Shown: positions 16,666 through 29,215, counted from the stretch's first letter. The stretch is 64,000 nt of DNA from Dokdonella sp. (GCF_019634775.1 NZ_JAHCAS010000003.1:1-64000), one strand, 5' to 3'. Numbers and translations are program-made. Notes: generated by a model not told the origin, from the sequence alone.

Positions 16666-19974
<3,309 letters not shown>

Positions 19975-20047
19975 TCACGGCACCGGTGCGTTGCACGACC
20001 CCACCATGCCGATGACGCTTCCCGTGGATTGTCTTAACCTCGCATCC

Positions 20048-20599
20048 ATGGGGGCCGACCGAACGGACGAAGAACTGATGCTCGCGTATGCCGGGGGCGA
20101 TACAGTCGCCTTCGAAATACTGTATCGACGCCACCGCGGCACCCTGTACCGCTTCCTGTTGCGTTCGCTGCGCCAGCGCGCCGATGCCGACGAGGTGTTC
20201 CAGGAAACCTGGAGCCGCGCGATCGCCGCACGCGCGCGTTATCGCGTGGAAGCAAAATTCACCACCTGGCTGCTGCAGATCGCGCACAACCTCGTCGTCG
20301 ACCGTTTCCGCCGCGCCCGTCCACACGCCGGCGAGGAAGAGACCGAAGCGGTGTTCCGCGGCCTCGACGCCCCCGAAGAGGAGCGCCCCGAACGCGTTCT
20401 GAGTGAGTTCGAACAGCGCCGACGGCTTCAGCTCGCGCTGGAGGAATTACCTGAAGAACAGCGCGTAACATTCTTGTTGCGCATGGAAAATGGCCTCGGA
20501 CTTGAGGAAATTTCCGAAGTCACCGGCGCCGGTCGGGAGACCGTCAAGTCGCGTCTGCGCTATGCCTTGGCGCGCATCCGGGCGAGGTTCGAGACATGA
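20048..20599 (+). CDS. ECF-type RNA polymerase sigma factor
   Basis: A 183-residue sigma-70 factor with only regions 2 and 4. Region 2 runs about residues 10-75 (AFEILYRRHRGTLYRFLLRSL, then DEVFQETWSRAI). Region 4 contains LPEEQRVTFLLRMENGLGLEEISEVTGAGRETVKSRLRYALARI, split here by description only. Starts at 19991 or 20006 would add residues with no sign of conservation, so the ATG at 20048 is chosen. It overlaps its putative membrane regulator by 4 bp. The target promoters are unknown. Confidence 0.85.
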   Translation: MGADRTDEELMLAYAGGDTVAFEILYRRHRGTLYRFLLRSLRQRADADEVFQETWSRAIAARARYRVEAKFTTWLLQIAHNLVVDRFRRARPHAGEEETEAVFRGLDAPEEERPERVLSEFEQRRRLQLALEELPEEQRVTFLLRMENGLGLEEISEVTGAGRETVKSRLRYALARIRARFET

Positions 20600-21510
20600 G
20601 TCGGCGCAATCCCGAACAGGATCTCGAGCGCCTGCTCGACGACGATCGTGGTGAGTTCGGCGCACTGTACGGTCGCCTGTCGCGCGCCGAACCACCGCGC
20701 CGGCTCGACCGCGCCATCCTCGCCGAGGCTTCGCGAGCGGTGCTCGGAGCGCGTCCGCCACGCGCGCAGCGCTGGCTGTTCGGCCTCGGCTCGGCGGCCG
20801 GACTCGTGCTCGCCGCCGGTATCGCATGGCAGGTGGGCCAGCAGATCGACTCGAAGCCGAGCGACGCGGCGGCCGGCGCGTCGCGGCCGAGCGCGCCCCA
20901 GGTCGTTCCCGTGCAACCGATCGCGCCGGCCCCGGCCCCGGCCGAGCCATTTCCGCCGCCGGCCGTCGCACCGCCGGCTGCGTCCGCTACGGCTGCCCGC
21001 GAAGTGACCACGCAGTCGTCGACCGACTCCGAACGCGTGCGCCGTGAAATGCGTGCCAAGGTGGCGACACCGGCGCCTCCTCCGGTCGCGCCGCAAGCCG
21101 AACAGGCTGTGCCGGCCGCGTCCCCGATGTCCGCCGAGGAGTTCGCACCGCCGACCGGCATGGATGAAGCCGGGGAGGATTCCGCGACGGCAACCGGACA
21201 CGCTGCGCCTCCGGCATCGGACGCCGGCGTGACCACTGGCGGCAGCGTGCCGGTGAGGACCGACCATCATTCAGACCTGCAACAGTCCAGGCAGCGGCCC
21301 AGAGACAGCCATGCGGGCAAGCCGGGAACACCCTCCACTTCGTTGCAGATCCGCAACAACATGCAACTCCAACCTGCCGCGTGGATCGCCGAGATCCGCC
21401 GCCTCGTCGACGCCGGCCGACACCAGCAGGCGATCGAGAACCTGCGCCTGTTCCGCCGCGCGCATCCAGACTGGCCGCTGGACGAAGACCTGCGTCGCCT
21501 CGACGAATGA
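20596..21510 (+). CDS. Single-pass membrane partner of the ECF sigma (putative anti-sigma)
   Basis: A 304-residue protein coupled to the sigma gene by ATGA. The cytoplasmic N-terminus (about 60 residues, LERLLDDDRGEFGALYGRL…RLDRAILAEASRAVLG) precedes one membrane helix (about residues 61-80). A long Pro/Ala-rich periplasmic linker follows, and then a compact C-terminal helical domain (AWIAEIRRLVDAGRHQQAIENL…). No HxxxCxxC zinc anti-sigma motif is present. Position and topology imply an anti-sigma factor, but this is not shown by sequence signature. Confidence 0.65.
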   Translation: MSRRNPEQDLERLLDDDRGEFGALYGRLSRAEPPRRLDRAILAEASRAVLGARPPRAQRWLFGLGSAAGLVLAAGIAWQVGQQIDSKPSDAAAGASRPSAPQVVPVQPIAPAPAPAEPFPPPAVAPPAASATAAREVTTQSSTDSERVRREMRAKVATPAPPPVAPQAEQAVPAASPMSAEEFAPPTGMDEAGEDSATATGHAAPPASDAGVTTGGSVPVRTDHHSDLQQSRQRPRDSHAGKPGTPSTSLQIRNNMQLQPAAWIAEIRRLVDAGRHQQAIENLRLFRRAHPDWPLDEDLRRLDE

Positions 21511-22109
21511 GTGCCAGGCACACCCTCGTGCGTGCATGCACGCACACCGAGGAAATTCGCAAGAGCCGCTTCGTCGCCCAGGCCGCACCGGTCGACACGC
21601 CGGCTGCGGCGCTGACCTTCGTCGCCGCGGCCAGTGATGCCACCGCCACGCACAACTGCTGGGCCTACCGCATCGGTCAGGAATACCGCTTCAACGACGA
21701 CGGCGAACCGGGCGGCACGGCCGGGCGACCGATCCTGCAGGCGATCGACGGCCAGCAGGTCGATCGCGTGGTGGTCGTCGTCACGCGCTGGTTCGGCGGC
21801 ATCAAGCTCGGTGCCGGCGGACTCGTGCGCGCCTACGGCGGTTGTGCCGCGGAATGCCTGCGCCTGGCCGAGCGCGCAGCGATCGTCGAGCGCATCGGAC
21901 TGCGTGCGCGCTGCGACTTCGCCACCCTGCCCATCCTGCAGGCGCGCCTTGCCGACTTCGCCGCCGAAACGCGTAACCTGCGCTTCGACGTGGATGGCAT
22001 CGAACTCGACTTCGGCGTGCCTGGCGAGCACGTCGAAAGGGTGCGCGAACTCGTGGGCGACCTTACGCGCGGCCGAGGCAGCGTCGAGGAAATTCACACA
22101 ACCGCTTGA
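21507..22109 (+). CDS. IMPACT/YigZ family protein
   Basis: A 200-residue protein of the YigZ/UPF0029 family. The conserved core is DATATHNCWAYRIGQEYRFNDDGEPGGTAGRPILQAI followed by VVVVTRWFGGIKLGAGGLVRAYGG, quoted here in two pieces. A C-terminal ferredoxin-like domain (DUF1949) follows. The eukaryotic relative IMPACT regulates GCN2, while the bacterial role is unclear. The ATG overlaps the previous stop by 4 bp, placing it in the sigma operon. Confidence 0.88.
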   Translation: MSARHTLVRACTHTEEIRKSRFVAQAAPVDTPAAALTFVAAASDATATHNCWAYRIGQEYRFNDDGEPGGTAGRPILQAIDGQQVDRVVVVVTRWFGGIKLGAGGLVRAYGGCAAECLRLAERAAIVERIGLRARCDFATLPILQARLADFAAETRNLRFDVDGIELDFGVPGEHVERVRELVGDLTRGRGSVEEIHTTA

Positions 22110-22161
22110 AATCCCTGCGCCACGCATCCATCCGTGCCGCGAACCCCTGTAACGCATCCGC

Positions 22162-23922
22162 ATGCCCGATCCGAAACCCGCAGCACCCAGCCTCGGCGCC
22201 TGGCGTCGCCTCTGGCCCCTGCTGAGCGAACAGCGCCGCCTGATCACGGCCTGGTTGTTCTTCCTCGCCCTGTCCTCGGCGGCCACGCTGACCCTGCCGG
22301 CGGCGGCACGCTTCATGATCGACCGCGGCTTTGGCCAGACCGATCCGGCCCAGCTCGATGCCGGCTTCATCGGTCTGTTCGGCGTCGCCGTGATCATGGC
22401 GATCGCCGGCGCGGCACGCTACTTCAGCGTGACCCTGCTCGGCGAGCGTATCGCCGCGAACCTGCGCACGCGCCTGTACCGGCATTTGCTGACCCTCGAC
22501 CAGAGCTTCTTCGAGCGCACGCGCTCGGGCGAACTCGTCTCGCGTCTCGCTGCCGACACCGAACTCGTGCAGACCGTCGTCGGCTCGACGCTGTCGCTGT
22601 CGCTGCGCAGCGTGGTCATGCTGATCGGTTCGACGGTCATGCTGGTCATCACCAGCCCACGCCTGGCTGGCCTCACCGCGCTGGTCATCCCGGCGGTGAT
22701 CCTGCCGATCGTCTTCCTTGGTCGGCGCGTCGAGAAACTCGCCCGCGAGAGCCAGGACCGCATCGCCGACTCGGCCGCGATCGCTTCCGAATCGCTGGTC
22801 GCGATCCACGCGGTGCAGGCCTACACACGCGAACCGCACGAGGGCGACCGCTACGCGGGTGCGGTCGCACGCGCGCTGGCAACCGCACGCAGGCGCATCG
22901 GTACCACCGCCCTGCTCACCGCCCTCGTCATTCTGCTTGGCTTCGGCGCGATCACCCTCGTGCTGTGGGCCGGAGCCCATGCCGTCATCGCCGGCGAGAT
23001 GAATGCCGGCGTGCTCGCCCAGTTCGTGCTGTACGCGGTCGTCGCCGCCGGATCGGTCGGCGGTCTGACCGAAGTCTGGGGCGAACTGCTGCGCTGTGCC
23101 GGTGCGCTCGGTCGCATCGGTGAACTGCTCGACACCGCGCCGGCGATCACTGCGCCGGCCGCGCCGCACGACCTGCCCGTCCCGGTGCGTGGCGCGCTGC
23201 AACTCGAAGGCGTCTCGTTCCACTATCCGTCGCGCCCCGGACGGGCTTCGCTCGAAGGTATCGATCTCACCATCGCGCCGGGTGAAACCGTCGCCCTGGT
23301 TGGGCCGTCCGGTGCCGGCAAGACCACGGTGTTCCAGTTGCTGCAACGTTTCCACGATCCGCAGCAGGGACGGATCACGCTCGACGGCGTGGACCTGCGC
23401 GACCTCGATCCGGCAGAACTGCGCCGGCATTTCGCCCTTGTTCCGCAGGATCCGGTGCTGTTCGGCGCGAGCATCGCCGACAACATCCGTTTCGGTCGCC
23501 TCGACGCCGGTCAGGCCGAGGTCGAGGCTGCCGCATGCGCCGCCGAGGCGCATGAGTTCATCACCGAATTGCCGCAGGGCTACGCCACCTACATCGGTGA
23601 ACGCGGCGTGCGCCTGTCCGGCGGTCAGCAGCAACGCATCGCCATCGCCCGCGCCCTGCTGCGCAACGCACCGGTGTTGTTGCTTGACGAGGCAACCTCG
23701 AGCCTCGACGCACAATCCGAGCGCAGCGTGCAACTCGCCCTGGAGAAACTCATGCAGGGCCGAACGACCCTGGTCATTGCCCACCGCCTCGCTACCGTGC
23801 AGAAGGCCGACCGTATCGTCGTGCTCGAACACGGCCGCATCCTCGCCCAGGGCAACCATGCCACCCTGCTCGCCGGCAACGGCCTGTACGCCGAACTCGC
23901 GCGGCTGCAGTTCGCCGCTTGA
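22162..23922 (+). CDS. ABC exporter, fused permease and ATPase (MsbA-like)
   Basis: A 586-residue half-transporter that would work as a homodimer. Six membrane helices span about residues 20-310. The nucleotide-binding domain carries Walker A GPSGAGKTT, the Q-loop region VPQDPVLFGASIADNIRFG, signature LSGGQQQRIAIARA, Walker B VLLLDEATSSLD and the switch AHRLATV. It resembles the ABCB lipid/drug exporters. Substrate is not evident and no accessory genes flank it. A hairpin at 23926-23957 ends the transcript. Confidence 0.9.
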   Translation: MPDPKPAAPSLGAWRRLWPLLSEQRRLITAWLFFLALSSAATLTLPAAARFMIDRGFGQTDPAQLDAGFIGLFGVAVIMAIAGAARYFSVTLLGERIAANLRTRLYRHLLTLDQSFFERTRSGELVSRLAADTELVQTVVGSTLSLSLRSVVMLIGSTVMLVITSPRLAGLTALVIPAVILPIVFLGRRVEKLARESQDRIADSAAIASESLVAIHAVQAYTREPHEGDRYAGAVARALATARRRIGTTALLTALVILLGFGAITLVLWAGAHAVIAGEMNAGVLAQFVLYAVVAAGSVGGLTEVWGELLRCAGALGRIGELLDTAPAITAPAAPHDLPVPVRGALQLEGVSFHYPSRPGRASLEGIDLTIAPGETVALVGPSGAGKTTVFQLLQRFHDPQQGRITLDGVDLRDLDPAELRRHFALVPQDPVLFGASIADNIRFGRLDAGQAEVEAAACAAEAHEFITELPQGYATYIGERGVRLSGGQQQRIAIARALLRNAPVLLLDEATSSLDAQSERSVQLALEKLMQGRTTLVIAHRLATVQKADRIVVLEHGRILAQGNHATLLAGNGLYAELARLQFAA

Positions 23923-23925
23923 CCC

Positions 23926-23957
23926 ATCGTTCCGCCACTCGTGCGCGGCGGAACGAT
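23926..23957. terminator. Bidirectional hairpin between convergent genes
   Basis: A perfect 11-bp stem, ATCGTTCCGCC (23926-23936) with GGCGGAACGAT (23947-23957), has a 10-base loop. It starts 3 bases after the ABC transporter stop and ends at the stop of the phosphorylase gene. No T-run is present on either side. Confidence 0.5.
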
Positions 23958-24697
23958 CAAGCCAGCAATTCGGCAATGATCGGCGGAAGTTGCGCGGTGG
24001 CGTATTCGAGGTTGGCGAAGATCTCGTCTAGGGAAATCTCGGCGGTGTCGCCGCACCCGGCGGCCCAATTGGCGACCAGTGAGATGCAGGCGTATTCGAG
24101 ACGGATCTCGCGGGCAAGCGCCGCTTCGGGCATGCCGGTCATGCCGACGAGATCGCAACCATCGCGGCGCATGCGCGCGATTTCCGCCCGTGTCTCAAGG
24201 CGTGGGCCCTGGGTGGCGCCGTAGCAACCACCAGCGACAACAGCGATGCCGGCACGCGCCGCGGCGGCAAGGATCGCCGCACGCATCGACGCCGAGTACG
24301 GTTCGCTGAAGTCGATGTGCTCAACCTTGACACCCTCGGCATCCGAATAGCTGGTGATGCGTCCATGCGTGTAGTCGATGATCTGGTCAGGCACGACCAC
24401 GGCTCGCGGGCCCATGTCATCACGGATGCCGCCGACCGCATTGACACCGATGATGTTGCGCGCGCCGAGCGAATGCAGCGCCCACAGGTTCGCGCGGTAG
24501 TTGACCCGGTGCGGAGCGATGGAATGTCCGCTGCCATGGCGGGCGAGGAAAGCGAGCGTGCGTTCGCCGACGCGCCCGCGCGTGATCGGATCCGAGGGAG
24601 CACCGAACGGCGTGTCGACGACGATCTGTTCGGCATCTTCCAGACCGGGGAAACGATACAGGCCAGTGCCGCCGATCAGGGCGAGATCAATGCTCAT
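23957..24697 (-). CDS. mtnP: S-methyl-5'-thioinosine (or thioadenosine) phosphorylase
   Basis: A 246-residue purine-nucleoside-phosphorylase-family enzyme. Motifs include ALIGGTGLYRFPGLE, FLARHGSGHSIAPHRVNYRAN and GMTGMPEAALAREIRLEYA. In pseudomonads and xanthomonads close homologues prefer methylthioinosine, feeding hypoxanthine to a phosphoribosyltransferase, which fits the hpt gene next door. The base preference (inosine or adenosine) is inferred from context. AGGA lies before the ATG at 24697. Confidence 0.85.
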   Translation of the reverse strand: MSIDLALIGGTGLYRFPGLEDAEQIVVDTPFGAPSDPITRGRVGERTLAFLARHGSGHSIAPHRVNYRANLWALHSLGARNIIGVNAVGGIRDDMGPRAVVVPDQIIDYTHGRITSYSDAEGVKVEHIDFSEPYSASMRAAILAAAARAGIAVVAGGCYGATQGPRLETRAEIARMRRDGCDLVGMTGMPEAALAREIRLEYACISLVANWAAGCGDTAEISLDEIFANLEYATAQLPPIIAELLA

Positions 24698-24710
24698 CGG
24701 GAGTCCTGCT

Positions 24711-25250
24711 TCACAGCGCGTAGATGGCAGGCAGGTTGCGGCCCTGCTCATGGAAATCCATGCCGTAGCCGAATACGTAACGATCCGGCACGACGACTCC
24801 ACAGAAATCCGAGCGCAGTCCCGGCACGGTGCGACCATGGTGCTTCTCGCAGAGCACGGCGAGCAACACGCGCGCGGCACCGACGGCGAGTACGTGGTCA
24901 CGGATCGCCTTCAACGTGTGCCCCTCGTCGAGGATGTCGTCGACCAGCAACACGGTGCGTCCGGCCAAGGGCACGCCCGGATGGCGCAGCCATTCGAGCT
25001 GGCCGCCCTCGGTGCCACCGCGGAAGCGTGTCGCATGCACATAGTCGAACTCAAGCGGTGCGTCGATGCGTGTGGCCAGCTCGCCGGCGAACGGCAGCGC
25101 GCCCTGCATGACGGTCAGGAACACCGCCGGCTGACCCGCAAGCACACGCGTGATCTCGGCACCGACACGAGCGATCGCCGCACGCAGGGTGGCCTCGTCA
25201 TGCACGAGATCGGCATCACGCAGCGCCTTGGAAAGGTCATGTCGGGTCAT
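24711..25250 (-). CDS. hpt: Hypoxanthine(-guanine) phosphoribosyltransferase
   Basis: A purine salvage enzyme of 179 residues that converts hypoxanthine or guanine plus PRPP to IMP or GMP. The PRPP loop is VLLVDDILDEGHTLKAI, and the purine-binding end is VVVPDRYVFGYGMDFHEQGRN. It lies 13 bp before the thioinosine phosphorylase gene and starts 1 base after the nagZ stop. The pair forms a methylthioinosine-to-IMP salvage route. Confidence 0.92.
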   Translation of the reverse strand: MTRHDLSKALRDADLVHDEATLRAAIARVGAEITRVLAGQPAVFLTVMQGALPFAGELATRIDAPLEFDYVHATRFRGGTEGGQLEWLRHPGVPLAGRTVLLVDDILDEGHTLKAIRDHVLAVGAARVLLAVLCEKHHGRTVPGLRSDFCGVVVPDRYVFGYGMDFHEQGRNLPAIYAL

Positions 25251-25251
25251 T

Positions 25252-26268
25252 TCAGCCCTGTGGATGGACGCAGTACTCGGCGAGACGGCGCGCGCATTCG
25301 TCACGCTTGGGATCCTCGGCCAGCGATTCCCAGGTCGGCGCGACGGCGCCGCGCAGGCTTTCGACGCGCTCGGCCGCGCACGCGGGGAGGTCGGCACTGA
25401 CACCGACCGCTTCCTCGACGATGCTAGGGCTGCACGCCAGGATGAGGTCGCAGCCGGCAGCCCGATGCGCCTCGATGCGCTCGGCAATGCCGCCGATCGA
25501 CTCGGCCGCAGCCATGCCGATATCGTCGCCAATGACGATGCCGGTGAAGCCGAGCTCGTTGCGCAGGATGTCGGTGATCCAGGTGCGCGAGTAGCCTGCG
25601 GCAAAGGTGTCGATTTCCGGATAGGTCACATGGGCGAGCATGACCGCCTCGGCACCGGTCGCCAATCCGTCCACGAATGGCACGAGATCGGTCGTGCGAA
25701 GTTCGTCCAGCGTACGCGGATCGCTGGCGACGTCGAAATGCGTGTCGGCGGTGACCGAGCCATGTCCAGGAAAATGCTTGAGTGTGACCGCCATGCCGGC
25801 CAGATGCATGCCGCGCGCATAGGCCTGCACGAGTTCGGAAACGACCGCGGGGTCGGCATGGAAGGCACGCTCGCCGATCGCCAGGTTGCCGCGCGCCAGG
25901 TCGGCGACCGGCGCGAAGCTCAGATCGATGTCGATCGCGCGCATCTCGCTGGCCATGAGCCAGGCGTGCTCCTCGGCGAGCGCAACGGCAAGCTTCGGGT
26001 CGCGATCGAAGATCTCTCCGAGGCGCGCCAGCGCCGGCAGCCGGGTGAAACCTTCACGGAAACGCTGCACCGGGCCACCTTCCTGATCCACGCAGATCAG
26101 GAAGGGGTCGTCCGGACGCTCCATGCGGATGTCGTCGATCAGCGTCGTGATCTGGTCGAGATTGGCGTAGTTGCGCGTGAACAGGATGACGCCGCTGACC
26201 TGCGGCGACGACAGCCAGATGCGGTCGTCGTCGTTCAGGGTCTTGCCATGGATGCCGATGATCAGCAT
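25252..26268 (-). CDS. nagZ: Beta-N-acetylhexosaminidase (peptidoglycan recycling)
   Basis: A cytoplasmic GH3 enzyme of 338 residues that removes GlcNAc from anhydromuropeptides. The family signature KHFPGHGSVTADTH contains the catalytic His. The nucleophile Asp lies in VIGDDIGMAAA. The length equals that of E. coli NagZ (341). The start ATG at 26268 gives the typical MLIIGIHGKTL beginning. It is co-directional between rlmD and hpt. Confidence 0.94.
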   Translation of the reverse strand: MLIIGIHGKTLNDDDRIWLSSPQVSGVILFTRNYANLDQITTLIDDIRMERPDDPFLICVDQEGGPVQRFREGFTRLPALARLGEIFDRDPKLAVALAEEHAWLMASEMRAIDIDLSFAPVADLARGNLAIGERAFHADPAVVSELVQAYARGMHLAGMAVTLKHFPGHGSVTADTHFDVASDPRTLDELRTTDLVPFVDGLATGAEAVMLAHVTYPEIDTFAAGYSRTWITDILRNELGFTGIVIGDDIGMAAAESIGGIAERIEAHRAAGCDLILACSPSIVEEAVGVSADLPACAAERVESLRGAVAPTWESLAEDPKRDECARRLAEYCVHPQG

Positions 26269-26357
26269 GCGGGTGTCGCCTCGTCTGCTCTGGCCAAACG
26301 GAAACGGATACGGTGGTCCATCCTGCCACGACCCCGGGGCGTCGCGCCATGCGCCAA

Positions 26358-27665
26358 TCAGCGCATGAACAGGGCGATCGATTCGACATGGGCAGTCTGC
26401 GGGAACATGTCCATCACGCCGGCCCGGGCGAGTTCGAAACCATGCCGCTCGACGAGGATGCCGGCGTCGCGCGCAAGCGAGCCGGGGTGGCAGGACACGT
26501 AGACGATGCGGTCGGTGCCCCTGCGCGGCAGATGCGCGAGCACGCCGGCGGCGCCGGAGCGCGGCGGGTCGAGCAGCAGCTTGCCATAGCGCGCGCGCGC
26601 CCACGGCGTGGCCGAGTTGTCGAGCGTGAGATCGGCTGCATGGAAGCTCGCGTTGTCGAGGCCGTTGCGGCGTGCATTCGCCTCGGCGCGTGCGACCAGG
26701 CCAGCCTCACCTTCCACGCCGGTCACGCGCGCAACCCGCCGCGCGATCGGCAGGGTGAAATTGCCGAGGCCGCAGAACAGGTCGAGCACCTCGTCGGCGG
26801 GCTGCGGATCGAGCAGTTCAAGAGCGCGCACAATCATGCGCTGGTTCATGCCGGCATTGACCTGGACGAAATCGAGCGGCTCGAACTGCAGTTCGAGCTG
26901 GTCGCCATCCACGCGAAACGCCAATTCAACCCGTTCCGGCCACAGTGCATGCACGCTGTCGGGGCCCTTCGGCTGCAGCAGGATGGCCAGGTCGTGCGTG
27001 CGACCGAAGGCGCTGAGCCGCTCGCGATCGGCTTGGTCGAGCGCCACCAAGGTGCGGAACACCAGGGCCACCGTTGCATCGCCCGCCGCGATCTCGATCT
27101 GCGCGATCTCGCGACGCGCGTCGAGCGAGCCGACGAGTTGCGACAGCGCCTCGATGCGCAGGCCGACCTCGGGCAGCAGGGTGTGGCAGACGCCGAGATC
27201 GGCGACGAAGCGCGGATTGTCCTCGCGGAAACCGACCAGCGCCTTGCCCTTCTTGTCGACCCATTTCACCGACAGCCGGCCCTTGCGGCGATAGCCCCAG
27301 GGCTGATCGGTCAACGGCGCCAGCCACTCACGCGGACTCACCTTGCCGATGCGCTCGAAGTTCTCGGCCAGCACGCGCTGCTTGGCCTCGATCTGACGCT
27401 CGGCCGGCAAGTGCTGGAGTGCGCAGCCTCCGCAGCCACCGAAATGCGGGCAACGCGGCTCGACACGGTCCGGTGAACGCCTCAGCAGTTCCTCGACCTT
27501 GCCCTCGTCGTAGTGGCGATGGCGCGAAGTCAGGCGCACGCGCGCGCGTTCGCCCGGCAGGCCGCCGGTCACGAACAGCGCCTTGCCATCCGGGCGGGCA
27601 ACGCCGCGGCCGTCGTGGCTGAGATCGGTGATGTCGACTTCAAGGACCGGATATCGTTCGCGCAT
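26358..27665 (-). CDS. rlmD: 23S rRNA m5U1939 methyltransferase
   Basis: A 435-residue SAM-dependent RNA methyltransferase. An N-terminal TRAM domain is followed by an iron-sulfur cluster motif CPHFGGCGGCALQH, completed by GVCHTLL. The Rossmann motif LDLFCGLGNFTLPIA binds SAM, and the catalytic nucleophile lies in VSCHPGSLARD. GTG 6 bases upstream (27671) is an alternative start, but ATG at 27665 is preferred. It heads a four-gene minus-strand unit with nagZ, hpt and the phosphorylase. Confidence 0.95.
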   Translation of the reverse strand: MRERYPVLEVDITDLSHDGRGVARPDGKALFVTGGLPGERARVRLTSRHRHYDEGKVEELLRRSPDRVEPRCPHFGGCGGCALQHLPAERQIEAKQRVLAENFERIGKVSPREWLAPLTDQPWGYRRKGRLSVKWVDKKGKALVGFREDNPRFVADLGVCHTLLPEVGLRIEALSQLVGSLDARREIAQIEIAAGDATVALVFRTLVALDQADRERLSAFGRTHDLAILLQPKGPDSVHALWPERVELAFRVDGDQLELQFEPLDFVQVNAGMNQRMIVRALELLDPQPADEVLDLFCGLGNFTLPIARRVARVTGVEGEAGLVARAEANARRNGLDNASFHAADLTLDNSATPWARARYGKLLLDPPRSGAAGVLAHLPRRGTDRIVYVSCHPGSLARDAGILVERHGFELARAGVMDMFPQTAHVESIALFMR

Positions 27666-27723
27666 CGTCACGAGTCAGGCTTGGGGGCAATCGCGCGACA
27701 ACCGTACTCATCGCACCCGGGAA

Positions 27724-27732
27724 TGCTATACA
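27724..27732 (+). promoter_or_regulatory. Extended -10 promoter of the response regulator
   Basis: TGC-TATACA forms an extended -10 about 80 bp before the response-regulator ATG. No recognisable -35 lies 17 bp upstream, as is common for extended -10 promoters. Confidence 0.4.
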
Positions 27733-27810
27733 GCAGATTGCTGAAGCACCACCGCAAGCGTCATCCGCGCTCCGGTTTTCATTGCTTTGCCGCTCACACC
27801 GCCCTGCCCC

Positions 27811-28539
27811 ATGCCCAAGGCACTCGTCGTAGAGGACAACCAGCTGACGCTGCGCTTCTTCATGGACGCGCTGGCTTCCTTCGGCATCGATGTCGTCGGC
27901 GCGGTCGATGGGCGCGAGGCGTTGGCTGCGTGCACAAGCACCGCCTTCGATCTCTTGCTTGTCGACGCGAACCTGCCGGATCAGCCTGGCACTGCCGTGC
28001 TCGCCGCGATCCGGGCCGGTGATGGTCCGTCGAGCCGTGCACCGGCGATCGCGACGACCGCAGCGGATGGCGACGCCGCTGCGCGATTGCGTGGCGCCGG
28101 CTTTGACGCGGCGGTGGGCAAGCCGGTGAGTATCGAGGTCCTGCGCGTCGCCCTTGCCGATCACATCGAACTGCATGGTCCGGCCGGCCTGCTGGACGAC
28201 ACCCGTGCCGCGGCGAGCGCCGGGGGCGATACCGGGATCATCGCCGCACTGCGTGGCCTGTTCGCGACCGAACTCGACACCCTGCCCGACGAACTTGCAG
28301 GGTGGGTGCGGCACAATGACCGCAACGGTCTGCGCGAACGCCTGCACCGGCTCGCCGCATCGGCCGGTTTCTGTGGCGCAGTGGCCCTTGCCGCGGCAGT
28401 CGGCAAGCTGCAGCTCATGCTCGACGAGGACTCGACCGACCTTGATATCGCGCTCACCGGTTTCCTTGCCACGGTCCGCGCGACGCGGGCGGCACTGACG
28501 GAATTCAACGCCCCGCGTCAGCCAACGCCCAGGCGTTGA
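27811..28539 (+). CDS. Response regulator with C-terminal Hpt-like domain
   Basis: A 242-residue protein. The receiver domain (about residues 1-115) has the acidic pocket VVEDN, the phosphoacceptor in LLLVDANLPDQPG, and Lys in AAVGKPVS. The second half is helical with RERLHRLAASAGFCGA, resembling a histidine phosphotransfer site (HRLAxSAG). The combination suggests a phosphorelay intermediate without DNA-binding output. No kinase gene is nearby. The last 35 bases overlap the 3' end of recO on the other strand. Confidence 0.8.
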   Translation: MPKALVVEDNQLTLRFFMDALASFGIDVVGAVDGREALAACTSTAFDLLLVDANLPDQPGTAVLAAIRAGDGPSSRAPAIATTAADGDAAARLRGAGFDAAVGKPVSIEVLRVALADHIELHGPAGLLDDTRAAASAGGDTGIIAALRGLFATELDTLPDELAGWVRHNDRNGLRERLHRLAASAGFCGAVALAAAVGKLQLMLDEDSTDLDIALTGFLATVRATRAALTEFNAPRQPTPRR

Positions 28540-29215
28540 GGCGGCGTCCGCCGAGCAGGTGACCGACCATGGCGCGGCTCAGACGGCGCAACTCGCCGAG
28601 CGATTCTGCGCCGGGCTGACGGTCGGCGGCGAGCGCGCGCAAGGCCATCCCGCCGACACGCACGGCATCGCGCTGGCCATGCCAACGTTCGGGTCCGGCA
28701 TCCGGCCGGTACGCGTAGTCGAGATCGTCCTCGATTGGCGTTGCATGATCGTGCTCGGTGTCGAGCACGAGTGCGTAGCCGAGCTCGGCGAACAGGTCAC
28801 GCTCGAAGCGGCGCAGGGTCCAGCCCTCGTGCTCACCGCCCCCGAGTCGACGCAGGCACAGCGCATATTGTTCGTACAGTGTCGGCTGCGGGTCGCCGCG
28901 CCCGGTCAGGCGCAACACGAGTTCGTTGAGGTACATCGCTGCATACAGGCGCCCGCTGGCCAGCACGAATGGCGCACCGGCTGCCTCGGCGCCGGTCAGC
29001 GTGACGAGTTCGCCTTGCCCCGCCCAGCTCAGCAGCAGCGGTTGCAGGGCTTGCAGCAGCCCGCGCGGCAAGCGCGTGCGTTCACGGCGCACGCCTCGCG
29101 CGACGAGACTGATGCGGCCGTGGTCGCGGGTCAGGCAATCGAGCAGCATCGAGGTTTCGCGCCAAGCCCGCGCGTGCAGGATCCAGGCGGGTTGGCTTTC
29201 GATGCGGGCGGCCAT
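28505..29215 (-). CDS. recO: DNA repair protein RecO
   Basis: A 236-residue protein of the RecFOR pathway, which loads RecA on SSB-coated DNA. The N-terminal OB fold reads AWILHARAWRETSMLLDCLTRDHGRISLVARGVRR, given here as one region without motif detail. A helical C-terminus follows. It lacks the four-Cys zinc module found in Gram-positive RecO, as expected for Proteobacteria. It is the last gene of the lepA-lepB-DUF4845-rnc-era unit, 12 bp after era. Confidence 0.92.
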   Translation of the reverse strand: MAARIESQPAWILHARAWRETSMLLDCLTRDHGRISLVARGVRRERTRLPRGLLQALQPLLLSWAGQGELVTLTGAEAAGAPFVLASGRLYAAMYLNELVLRLTGRGDPQPTLYEQYALCLRRLGGGEHEGWTLRRFERDLFAELGYALVLDTEHDHATPIEDDLDYAYRPDAGPERWHGQRDAVRVGGMALRALAADRQPGAESLGELRRLSRAMVGHLLGGRRLNAWALADAGR

